This document shows, piece by piece, positions 35,460-43,459 of a stretch of DNA of 64,000 nucleotides. The stretch's first letter is position 1, and each line of letters opens with the position of its first letter. The DNA comes from Bacteroidota bacterium (GTDB lineage Bacteria; Bacteroidota; Ignavibacteria; Ignavibacteriales; Melioribacteraceae), in assembly GCA_018818065.1 (NCBI GenBank), contig JAHISV010000007.1:1-64000 (forward strand), given 5' to 3'. Both the position numbers and the translations under genes were made by a program. A model generated the notes under the pieces. That model was given only the letters and a program-made list of their open reading frames with translations, did not search any database and was not told the origin of the DNA.

Positions 35460-36725
35460 TCAGCCCTCTATTTCCTCCCCCAGAAGCAAGGATGACAAAA
35501 GCACAAATGTAACAAGGGGAATCATTGCATGGAGTACTATACCCGAAAATCCGTAGAGAAGATAAGTAACGATAAGGATGGTTTTAAATTTATCAAAAAG
35601 TACATTTTTATTCTTACAAATAAATAGCGTAATGAAAATATATAATAGTGATATAATACCCGGCAGGCCAAGCCTTACAAAATCCTGAATAAACTGATCA
35701 TGAAAATCCGTAGCCTTGAAAAGACTTCCGGTTGTGACAAATTCAGGAAACGCTTCACACATTTTCGCCTTTAATTCAAACTCAGCATCACCAGTCCCAA
35801 CCCCAATTAAAGGATGGTCTTTAATAATCTCCAAACCAACTTTCTGAAGTGCCAATCGCCCGCCCCATGAACTGTTGTAATCATTTTCAACAGTTGCCTT
35901 AGTTACTCCCTTATAGGCTAGATTTGCCCTTGAATTAAATCCCGGCATGCTAAAATAGAATATCAGGGTTATTAAAATCATAGACGCTGGAATATGCGAA
36001 GCATACCATTTAAACTTTTTCCTATAGAGAAAGGCAATGACAATTGAAAGAAAAAGAAGAATGACTATTCCAATCCTTCCACCCGATAGGAACAAGTTAA
36101 CAATTAAAAATATTTCAAATGATATTAATATCACTTTACTCCGCAAATCGAATTCACGATCCAATAGCAGGATGAAAATAAATGAGATTAATATCGTGAG
36201 CAGTACGGAGTAAGAGCCATGGTCAATAAAAGGAACCGGACCAAAAGCCGCTTTTTGCTTCAACGAGTTCAAATCAAAAAATAAAATAACATAAGATATT
36301 ATTACACTGATCAATAAGCCCGCGATAAATGAATAAAGGATATAATTACTTTCCCTCTTTCCCAATGAAGTCGTAAGGACGGGAATAAGAATAAGAAATG
36401 ATAATTTTCGTACGTATTGAAGACCACTATCCAGATGAGAAGTCCATAACAAACCTGCAACATTCAGAAGCAGATAAATAATTACTGCCGTACTGAACCT
36501 GGATTTTTTGGATTCCCTGATACGCCTGTTTCTCTCAGGGCTCAGAATCCAAAAGAGCATTATGCCAATGGAAAATAGTGAGGTTCCAAATTTTGAAAGT
36601 GGGATAAAAAAGGCAAACGCAATTATACTGCTGAAGAATAGCTTTTCATTTGGAGACAAAAAACCAAAATGATTATTGGCACTTTTGAATACTGTGAATA
36701 CCTGATGCCTGAGAGAATTTTCCAT
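35460..36725 (-). CDS. O-antigen ligase/polymerase-type membrane protein (Wzy_C)
   Basis: About 421 residues and 10-12 TM helices. The periplasmic loop contains HPLIGVGTGDAEFEL and FHDQFIQDFVRLGLPG, the Wzy_C signature where the catalytic His of ligases lies. It either ligates O-antigen to lipid A-core or polymerises a glycan. The family does not distinguish these. GGAAG five bases before ATG 36725 supports this start over 36749. GT8 and fucosyltransferase genes lie elsewhere in the window. Confidence 0.85.
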   Translation of the reverse strand: MENSLRHQVFTVFKSANNHFGFLSPNEKLFFSSIIAFAFFIPLSKFGTSLFSIGIMLFWILSPERNRRIRESKKSRFSTAVIIYLLLNVAGLLWTSHLDSGLQYVRKLSFLILIPVLTTSLGKRESNYILYSFIAGLLISVIISYVILFFDLNSLKQKAAFGPVPFIDHGSYSVLLTILISFIFILLLDREFDLRSKVILISFEIFLIVNLFLSGGRIGIVILLFLSIVIAFLYRKKFKWYASHIPASMILITLIFYFSMPGFNSRANLAYKGVTKATVENDYNSSWGGRLALQKVGLEIIKDHPLIGVGTGDAEFELKAKMCEAFPEFVTTGSLFKATDFHDQFIQDFVRLGLPGIISLLYIFITLFICKNKNVLFDKFKTILIVTYLLYGFSGIVLHAMIPLVTFVLLSSLLLGEEIEG

Positions 36726-36911
36726 CAATTCTTCCAAGTGTATAACCAATTTTTAGTAAAATACATCCCGGACAAGAAATAGTCAAGGTAAGTGAATTAA
36801 TATCGCTTGAGAAAAATACCCACTAACTACGAAATAGTACTTTTGTATATTTGTGAAATAGGAATTACAATTGTGGTTGAGGGATTATTCCTGGGGGAAA
36901 ATAATGAAACG

Positions 36912-37142
36912 TTACTTCTTGATAATTGTGCCTGAATACGTGATGGAATTTGGTTTCATTCTTATACCTTTAGCCGAAATTGTGCCAATTAAATTGCCGC
37001 ATTCACAAACTACACTTTCTTTTTCCCGCAAAGTAAAATCATTCTTAATTTTATCGAACCAACAGTTAAGAATCTTACCCTTACCAACTTTGTGATATTT
37101 CATCAGTTTCTTTTTACAGCCAGCGCATTTAATAACTATCAT
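36912..37142 (-). CDS. Small zinc-ribbon-like protein
   Basis: 76 residues with CAGCKK (Cys6, Cys9) and VCECGN (two Cys near 46 and 48), giving a four-cysteine zinc site, plus many Lys. The motif pattern KCAGCKKKLMKYHKVGKGKI looks conserved rather than random, and the gene is in a stretch without overlapping better candidates. It could bind nucleic acid. Function is unknown. Confidence 0.65.
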   Translation of the reverse strand: MIVIKCAGCKKKLMKYHKVGKGKILNCWFDKIKNDFTLREKESVVCECGNLIGTISAKGIRMKPNSITYSGTIIKK

Positions 37143-37342
37143 TTCTACCGTTTTTGCAATGAGATGGTAATATAGGTTGTAAGGCAGGGAAATTCAAATC
37201 TGTCAATAAGTGTTACCAAAAATATTATTTCTTTTTTTTATAGGGCAAAAAAGTCAGATCATTAAACTCTGTGTTGAGAATATAATTTCCTTTAGCAGTA
37301 TCACGTTTCCTTTAGAAGATAATGACGAACAACACCTCAGCA

Positions 37343-37657
37343 TTACTCTTCACATATTATCTGAATAATCACTTTTCTCGGATTTCCACCAAAATGATTA
37401 TATTCTCCGAAATAGAAACAGGAAATATTATCTTCAGAAATATTTCTTTCGATAAGATGTTTTTTAACATTTCCAGCACGTAATTTTGATAAGTCTAAAA
37501 TAGAATCGCACTCACCGCTGGAATCGGAACAACCCAAAACCCTTAGATAATATTCGTAATTTAACCCGTTGATGAAGTCAACAAATTTATCCATTTTTTC
37601 CAGATCATCATTTCCTAATTCAAAAGAGTCACTTGAAAAATAAAATGTATTTAGCAT
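37343..37657 (-). CDS. Short OmpA-C-like protein without signal peptide
   Basis: 104 residues that follow the OmpA C-terminal pattern: FYFSSDSFELGNDDLEKMDK at the start, LRVLGCSDSSGE in place of VxGHTDxxG, LSKLRAGNVKKHLIE and NPRKVIIQI. The usual His and several loop residues are altered (Cys in GCSDS). No signal peptide or membrane anchor is seen, so it may be cytoplasmic or a truncated derivative. Confidence 0.6.
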   Translation of the reverse strand: MLNTFYFSSDSFELGNDDLEKMDKFVDFINGLNYEYYLRVLGCSDSSGECDSILDLSKLRAGNVKKHLIERNISEDNISCFYFGEYNHFGGNPRKVIIQIICEE

Positions 37658-37927
37658 GCCCTTACTTTCTATGTTTTATACTTCAGCTAACAGTGTAGAC
37701 TAACAGTCATGATATTTTTTTTCAATCCATGGAGAAAAGTTGCCTGTTTTCACTTCAGCCTAATTATCAGTTAAATTAACACTTAATAAAAATTGCATAA
37801 CATTACTGATTTGTAAAACCTTCAATATCCACAGTCGGGACGCCTCTAACCCATGTTAAAGATTAATTAAAGCTATTGTATAAAATTCCTTGTAATAATA
37901 TAAAGGTAAGATCGAATAAGGGCTATA

Positions 37928-37947
37928 GGGGGCAGCCCCCATTTTTT
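37928..37947 (+). terminator. Terminator-like hairpin
   Basis: GGGGG-CAG-CCCCC followed by ATTTTTT on the plus strand. No plus-strand gene ends nearby, so it may be orphaned by the rearrangement that left the adjacent lyase-gene fragment. Confidence 0.5.
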
Positions 37948-37964
37948 AAGAGACAAATAGATAA

Positions 37965-38092
37965 ATTTCTTTCTTCAACAATCAAGCTGTCAGCTGTGTA
38001 TTGACTTAACATATGTCCACTGAACATTCCCACACCTTTTGTTAAGAAGGATGGTAAACCAACACTTAAATTCGGAATCAAAATCCTGTTTA
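37965..38092 (-). pseudogene. Decayed fragment of a histidine/aromatic ammonia-lyase gene
   Basis: Bases 37965-38092 align without gaps to 39601-39728 of the intact lyase gene. The minus-strand translation reads LSVGLPSFLTKGVGMFSGHM and LSQYTADSLIVE, against LSVGLPAFLTKGAGMFSGHM in the intact protein (residues about 353-396). There is no start, no MIO motif and no further homology on either side. It is a remnant of a second copy. Confidence 0.85.
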
Positions 38093-38110
38093 CAATTCAG
38101 GTTATTTCCC

Positions 38111-39112
38111 TCAGGCTCGGTATTTCGTACTGTAGTAAATTTTCCATAGGATATGATGAGCGTATTCAGGCATCCATTTCAGCTTTCTGAAATCATGAAT
38201 GATTGTATTATGATTCGTCAGTAAACCTACAATGTAATCGAATGAAGAATCAGTATCCAAAATTAATACTTTACATTTAGCTAAGGCATAGATTTCAATA
38301 ATGGTTTCATATCCATGTTGAATTCTCCCTGGGCTATTATTTCTTAGACCATGCAAGGGAACGTTTTCTTTTGGAAACCACTTAGGGAATGTTATTATAT
38401 TCGAGTACTTCTCATTTAACATTTCAATAATCTTCGGATTATCAGTTGCGAGAAATATTTTTGAAGATGGGTTCTCTTTAACCACATGCTCAAGCTTTTT
38501 CAACATAGGCTTTAAATTCGATTTCTTATCCGTATAACGAATATGTATACCAATATTATTCTCCATCAATGTTTGGTGGCAGAACTCCTCTACTATTAGT
38601 CGCAAGTCGTCAACGAGGGGGAGGTGTTTTTTATAAACTTCAGATAGAATAGATTTGGTACTGCGGTTGTAGTATTCCATTTTAAAACTTTTGAAATATC
38701 TGCGGAACTTAAAAACCAGCTGTGTAAATGCCCAAAAAACAATAACGTTTTCCGCATAAATTATCTTGGCGGGGTCTATTGTTGATTTACTCCAATTCTT
38801 GGGAAGCATGTATTGTTTAAGATTAGTCTTGGTGGCAAACTCAGATAGATTACATTCTAAATTGTTCTTCCATCTTTCTGGATAAATACTATCGGAATCG
38901 TCTATATCTTCAATGGGGGGACTAAATTCGCTGTCGAAAAATTTGTAAAATGAGTTCTCATTACTGTCTGAATATGATTTATCTCTCCAATCAACAACAA
39001 TCTTTCTGTTCGTCAACTCGGCATACAGTATTCCGGTTAACAGTGCTAGAATTCTATTCCCCAACCCAGCAAAGCCTTTGATTATCAAATATTTTTGAGA
39101 AGATGTAATCAT
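38111..39112 (-). CDS. NodZ-like fucosyltransferase-family glycosyltransferase
   Basis: 333 residues. The N-terminal GFAGLGNRILALLTGILYAE is the GLGNR nucleotide-binding-like entry of fucosyltransferase folds, and GIHIRYTDKKSN near 193 matches the HxRxxD-type peptide I of GT23/NodZ and related GT-B enzymes. The C-terminal EIYALAKCKVLILDTDSSFD resembles peptide III. The probable donor is GDP-fucose, inferred from family. It lies between an intact lyase gene and the fragment of another copy. Confidence 0.75.
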   Translation of the reverse strand: MITSSQKYLIIKGFAGLGNRILALLTGILYAELTNRKIVVDWRDKSYSDSNENSFYKFFDSEFSPPIEDIDDSDSIYPERWKNNLECNLSEFATKTNLKQYMLPKNWSKSTIDPAKIIYAENVIVFWAFTQLVFKFRRYFKSFKMEYYNRSTKSILSEVYKKHLPLVDDLRLIVEEFCHQTLMENNIGIHIRYTDKKSNLKPMLKKLEHVVKENPSSKIFLATDNPKIIEMLNEKYSNIITFPKWFPKENVPLHGLRNNSPGRIQHGYETIIEIYALAKCKVLILDTDSSFDYIVGLLTNHNTIIHDFRKLKWMPEYAHHILWKIYYSTKYRA

Positions 39113-39202
39113 TTATTTTTAGATCACGATAGTTATAATAAATGTTTCACAAGAAGAATGACAAAATTTCATCCCATAAAATTCCACATAGCCTTCATGA
39201 AT

Positions 39203-39229
39203 AAAGCCCCATACCTAAGTAGGGGCTTT
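39203..39229 (-). terminator. Intrinsic terminator of the lyase gene
   Basis: AAAGCCCC (39203-39210) pairs with GGGGCTTT (39222-39229) around an 11-nt loop. T-rich sequence flanks it on both strands, so it may act in either direction. It lies 33 bp after the lyase stop codon. Confidence 0.75.
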
Positions 39230-39261
39230 TAAAATGGTGCTTACAAACTTAACTTCCGAAT

Positions 39262-40788
39262 TTAATCCAAACTACCAACAACAGCTTCAACAGCTTCAAG
39301 TATCTCGCATGATTCTACAACTTCCTGCATTTTTGTATGGTCAGGATAAAGAGGTCTGTCAACATCAAGATGATCGACATATTTTCTAACAACAGCTTTA
39401 GCCGCCTGAACACCTTTACCCGGTGTAAAACCTTCTCTGAAATCAAGTGCCTGGGCACCGGCAATTAATTCAATACCAAGGACACCATAGGCATTTTTAA
39501 TAATCTGAGCATTCTTCATTGCCGTGTTCATACCCATTGATACAAAGTCCTCCTGATCAGCAGCTGCAGGAATTGACTGAATTGAAGCTGGTGCTGATAA
39601 GATTCTTTGTTCAACTATTAAGCTGTCTGCAGTATACTGACTTAACATATGCCCACTAAACATACCGGCACCTTTTGTAAGGAAGGCAGGTAAGCCGACA
39701 CTTAAAGCCGGGTTCAATAGTCTGTTCAATCTTCTCTCGGATAATACACTTACCATTGTTATAGCAATACCTGCCATATCCATCGGCAGCGAAACTGGTG
39801 AGCCCTGAAAGTTGGCGCCAGTTAGTGTAATATTTTCTTTTGGGAAAAATATTGGATTATCACCAACACCATTCAATTCAATTTCAACCTGGCTCTTTGC
39901 ATATGCAACAGCATCATGAGCAGTTCCTATTACCTGAGGAGTTGAACGCATCGAGTATGCGTCCTGAACTTTAATTTTCATTTTTCCACTTAACAGGTCA
40001 CTCCCCTCTACACATTTCTTAATTGATAAGGCGCTTCTTATAGCACCGCTGAAACCGCGGACTTCATGCAGTCTGCTATCATAGGGTTTCATATTTGCGA
40101 ATAAAGCTTCCAGCGACATAGCACAGCCGATTTCAGCCTGCTTTAACCATCGATTCATATCATATATGTGAATGGCACTCATAGCCGTCAGCAGGTTCGA
40201 TCCGTTAATAGTGGCAAGTCCGTCGCGTGCCTGTAATCCTGGAATTGGAATACCGGCTTTCTCCAGGGCAACACGTCCAGGATATTTTTCACCTTCAAAA
40301 TAGGCTTCACCCTCGCCCATCATAAGCAAGGCAATCTGCGACATTGGCGCTAAGTCGCCGCATGCGCCTACGGATCCTTTTTGGCAAACAACAGGAGTTA
40401 CTCCTTTGTTAAGCATTTCAACCAGAGTTAAGGTTATCTCCGGTCTGCAGCCTGAATTTCCATGAGCATGTACATTAATTCGTCCTGCCATTGCTCCGCG
40501 AACATATTCAATGGGTGCAGGGTCACCAATACCCGCCGAGTGATTGTAAATTAAATACTTTTGAAAATCCTTAACCTGTTCATCATTAAGCACCACCTCA
40601 GAAAACTCACCTATTCCGGTATTCACACCATACATAATTTCATTAGCCTGAATTTTTTGCTCAAGCATTGCCCTACAAACCTTGATGCGTTCAAGAGCAT
40701 CAGGATGTAACTCTACTTTTCCGTTGTAACGTGCAATTTGAACCAGTTTTTCAACCGTCAAACCTGATCCATCCAGTACTACAGTCAT
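39262..40788 (-). CDS. hutH: Histidine/aromatic amino-acid ammonia-lyase with Ala-Cys-Gly triad
   Basis: About 508 residues of the MIO-dependent ammonia-lyase family, which removes ammonia from histidine (HAL) or aromatic amino acids. YGVNTGIGEF holds the catalytic Tyr. Where the MIO prosthetic group forms, the sequence is GSVGACGDLAP, so Cys143 (codon 40360-40362) replaces the usual Ser143 of the Ala-Ser-Gly triad. The selectivity position reads NHSAGIG, with the His of HAL retained. TAGGAG precedes ATG 40788. No hutU, hutI or hutG is adjacent, so histidine as substrate is likely but not proven. Confidence 0.85.
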   Translation of the reverse strand: MTVVLDGSGLTVEKLVQIARYNGKVELHPDALERIKVCRAMLEQKIQANEIMYGVNTGIGEFSEVVLNDEQVKDFQKYLIYNHSAGIGDPAPIEYVRGAMAGRINVHAHGNSGCRPEITLTLVEMLNKGVTPVVCQKGSVGACGDLAPMSQIALLMMGEGEAYFEGEKYPGRVALEKAGIPIPGLQARDGLATINGSNLLTAMSAIHIYDMNRWLKQAEIGCAMSLEALFANMKPYDSRLHEVRGFSGAIRSALSIKKCVEGSDLLSGKMKIKVQDAYSMRSTPQVIGTAHDAVAYAKSQVEIELNGVGDNPIFFPKENITLTGANFQGSPVSLPMDMAGIAITMVSVLSERRLNRLLNPALSVGLPAFLTKGAGMFSGHMLSQYTADSLIVEQRILSAPASIQSIPAAADQEDFVSMGMNTAMKNAQIIKNAYGVLGIELIAGAQALDFREGFTPGKGVQAAKAVVRKYVDHLDVDRPLYPDHTKMQEVVESCEILEAVEAVVGSLD

Positions 40789-41099
40789 GTTTGAATCTCC
40801 TAAAATTTGAGTTTTAACAACGATTGAAATTAACAAAATGGCAGATGAAATACAGAATTTCTTTAGGGGGATAATTTCTCAGATTACTTTAATGTTTAGT
40901 GCATTAAGAAAACTGTATTAATCTGGTTCTTATAATATCGGACTGACCATAAAATCAGTGAATAATTATTATAGAGAAATATCCATCCACCCATGGGGTA
41001 ATATATTTCTTCCCCCGGTTTGAATGTACTCTTCCCCCACAATTTCCCATATGTGAAATTCTCGTCAATAAAGTAAACCTTGGTGTATACTACCAAGAA

Positions 41100-41483
41100 C
41101 TACCGGACGTATCGAAAAACCATCCGATCATTAATCCTGAGAATTAATTCATTTTCAGATTGATTATACGGATACCTGACTTTCCAACGCTCAGTAACAA
41201 GTGCTATATCCCCTTCCAAAATTTCCCAGGTTCCTTCATCATCTTGAACAGACTTATCAGGTGAACTTCTAAATTGAAATCTTCCATCGGGGTATATCTG
41301 AAAATCTTGAACCTCGCATGCTATATTACGGCAGCCGGCGTTTGTTTGAATTGTAAAACGGCTGAGCTCCCAGTATCCTGCTAAATCAGGTTCCCGGGGT
41401 GAGGTGATATCACTCTGCTTCCCACATCCAACAAATAGCACAAAAGTGAATGAGAAGAATAATAGGAAATAAATATTCTTCAT
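41100..41483 (-). CDS. Small lipocalin-like lipoprotein
   Basis: About 127 residues. Lipobox LFVGCG, then strands with LAGYWELSRFTIQ, FQIYPDGRFQFR and DDEGTWEILEGDIALVTERW, the repeating GxWxL and DGxF pattern of lipocalin-like (DUF4923-type) lipoproteins. Two Cys (CRNIAC) may form a disulfide. CGGAG six bases before ATG 41483 supports the start. Function is unknown. Confidence 0.7.
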   Translation of the reverse strand: MKNIYFLLFFSFTFVLFVGCGKQSDITSPREPDLAGYWELSRFTIQTNAGCRNIACEVQDFQIYPDGRFQFRSSPDKSVQDDEGTWEILEGDIALVTERWKVRYPYNQSENELILRINDRMVFRYVR

Positions 41484-41581
41484 ATCTGCTCCGTTGATTA
41501 TTTTTTGTAGCTGGAAAGGAAATAAGAGAGGAATGGAAGTACTTATCAAACGAAATGAACTGCAAAATAATTCAACTACTA

Positions 41582-41781
41582 TTAAGGTAGAAATTGAGCA
41601 TTTAAAGAGATTTCAACTTTAATAACGAATAGAAAACTCATTATTTCAGTTTTGTCCTTCATTGTTTCTTCGGCTTTTGGATCAAGTTCCTCCTCAGGTT
41701 GTTTAGGCTGACTTGCAATACCTGTTTGAGAAAACACAAGACTTATAGAAAAGCAAATAATAAAAAATTATATAATTTCAC
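41582..41781 (-). pseudogene. Frameshifted small exported-protein gene
   Basis: On the minus strand, AGGGGGA precedes a GTG (41781) encoding VKLYNFLLFAFL and a stop. In the -1 frame the sequence continues SISLVFSQTGIASQPKQPEEELDPKAEE and further to a stop at 41582. Joined across a T-rich tract, this is a signal peptide followed by a Pro/Glu-rich segment. One indel breaks it. It may be a genuine pseudogene or a sequence error. Confidence 0.45.
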
Positions 41782-41857
41782 TTGAAGTCCCCCTATGGTT
41801 GGTTGAAAAGACTGAGAAGCGGCACATTTCTCCCTATATAAGTTCAATAAATATTTT

Positions 41858-41889
41858 CCGGGGAATGATCGCTATTGGAAATTCCCCGG
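41858..41889 (-). terminator. Terminator-like hairpin after the ALDH genes
   Basis: CCGGGGAAT (41858-41866) and ATTCCCCGG (41881-41889) form a perfect 9-bp stem with a 14-nt loop, 10 bp past the ALDH7 stop codon. The T-tract is weak. Confidence 0.65.
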
Positions 41890-41899
41890 TTAAAATTCA

Positions 41900-43435
41900 C
41901 TAGAAACCGAAATTGATTCCCTGTGCAAGTGGTAATTCTTCACCATAATTGATTGTATTCGTTTGTCGACGCATATAATATTTCCAGGAATCACTTCCGG
42001 CTTCTCGTCCGCCGCCTGTATCTTTCTCACCACCAAAGGCACCGCCAATTTCAGCACCTGAAGTACCAATATTCACATTTGCAATGCCGCAATCGGAACC
42101 GGTTTCAGAGAGAAATTTTTCAGCCTCTCGCAGGTTCTCAGTAAAAATCGAGGAGGATAAACCCTGCGGGACTCCATTGTTCAATTGGATCGCTTCTTTA
42201 ATAGTACTGTATTTAATTAAGTAGAGAATGGGTGCGAATGTTTCTTCCTGAACAATTTCATACTCATTCTTAGCTTCAATTAAAGCAGGCACTACATAAT
42301 TGCCAGAACTAAATTGATTTTCTGCGAGGACATTTCCTCCAAAGAGTATTTTTCCACCCTCTTCTTTTGCCCTCCGAACAGCGTTCTCAAAATCTGATAC
42401 GGAACCGCTATCGATTAGTGGTCCAACCAACGTTCCTTCTTTAAGCGGATCTCCAATTTTAGTTACAACACTTTCGTAAGCCGATTTCAGTTTACTAACA
42501 ACATTGTCATAAACAGATTCATGAACAATCAACCTACGAGTGGAAGTACATCGTTGACCGGCTGTTCCAACCGCGCCAAATACAACAGACTTAACAGCCA
42601 TTTCGAGATTTGCGCTTTCAGCAATAATAACAGCATTATTACCACCTAATTCCATAATCGATTTTCCGAGACGCTTACCAATTATTGCTCCTATTCTCTG
42701 ACCTACTGCTGTTGAACCAGTAACAGAGAAAAGAGGGATTCTTCTATCAGCAGCAAAATTATCCCCGAGTACCGATGATTTTGCTATAACAAGATTGAAT
42801 ATCCCTTCAGGAAGGTTATTTAGTTTTAATACCCCTGTAATAATGTTTTGTACGGCAATGGCACAAAGTGGAGTTTTAGAACTTGGTTTCCAGATTACAA
42901 CATTTCCGGCAATCGCAGCAATCATGCTATTCCATGCCCACACGGCAACAGGAAAATTGAAAGAAGTAACCAAACCAATAATTCCGAGCGGATGGTATTG
43001 ATCATACATTCTGTGCTCATTACGTTCCGAGTGCATAGTAATGCCATTTAATAACCTGGCTTGCCCCAGTGCAAAATCACAGATATCTATCATTTCCTGA
43101 ACTTCGCCCAGTCCTTCCTGATAAATTTTGCCCATCTCAAGTGACACAAGATAAGCCAGATCCTCCTTATTAGCTCGTAGTTCCTCACCTATTTGTCTTA
43201 CAATTTCACCACGCCTGGGGGCAGGATACGTCTTCCATATCTGAAATGCTTCCTCTGCTTTTTTTACTACAAATTCATAATCATCTATAGTAGCGTTGCT
43301 AACCTTCGCAATTTCTTTACCATCAATGGGCGTATGAGATGAAATTAAATCACCTTTAGTTTCAATCCAATTCTGTCCCGTACACACACCATTATTCACC
43401 GGGTTAATACCCAGTCTTTTCAATCTTTCTTTCAT
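41900..43435 (-). CDS. amaB: Alpha-aminoadipate semialdehyde dehydrogenase (ALDH7 type)
   Basis: About 511 residues. It oxidises 2-aminoadipate 6-semialdehyde (or its cyclic piperideine form) to aminoadipate in lysine breakdown, with NAD+. [16 protein letters not shown] is the cofactor-binding N-terminal part, [11 protein letters not shown] holds the general base Glu, and [12 protein letters not shown] the catalytic Cys near 295. The C-terminal [24 protein letters not shown] is diagnostic of the ALDH7/AmaB group. GAGAG six bases before ATG 43435 supports the start. It lies 24 bp after pruA. Confidence 0.88.
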   Translation of the reverse strand: MKERLKRLGINPVNNGVCTGQNWIETKGDLISSHTPIDGKEIAKVSNATIDDYEFVVKKAEEAFQIWKTYPAPRRGEIVRQIGEELRANKEDLAYLVSLEMGKIYQEGLGEVQEMIDICDFALGQARLLNGITMHSERNEHRMYDQYHPLGIIGLVTSFNFPVAVWAWNSMIAAIAGNVVIWKPSSKTPLCAIAVQNIITGVLKLNNLPEGIFNLVIAKSSVLGDNFAADRRIPLFSVTGSTAVGQRIGAIIGKRLGKSIMELGGNNAVIIAESANLEMAVKSVVFGAVGTAGQRCTSTRRLIVHESVYDNVVSKLKSAYESVVTKIGDPLKEGTLVGPLIDSGSVSDFENAVRRAKEEGGKILFGGNVLAENQFSSGNYVVPALIEAKNEYEIVQEETFAPILYLIKYSTIKEAIQLNNGVPQGLSSSIFTENLREAEKFLSETGSDCGIANVNIGTSGAEIGGAFGGEKDTGGGREAGSDSWKYYMRRQTNTINYGEELPLAQGINFGF

Positions 43436-43459
43436 TTTTTCTCTCAATAATTAGTTTAA

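Noticed and set aside
36871-37095. 74-residue plus-strand ORF as a real gene
   Set aside because: It overlaps the zinc-ribbon gene, whose cysteine motifs are convincing. Only its start signals are noteworthy.
40896-41096. 66-residue ORF after the lipocalin-like gene
   Set aside because: TTG start, no RBS, no recognisable domain. It cannot be distinguished from chance.
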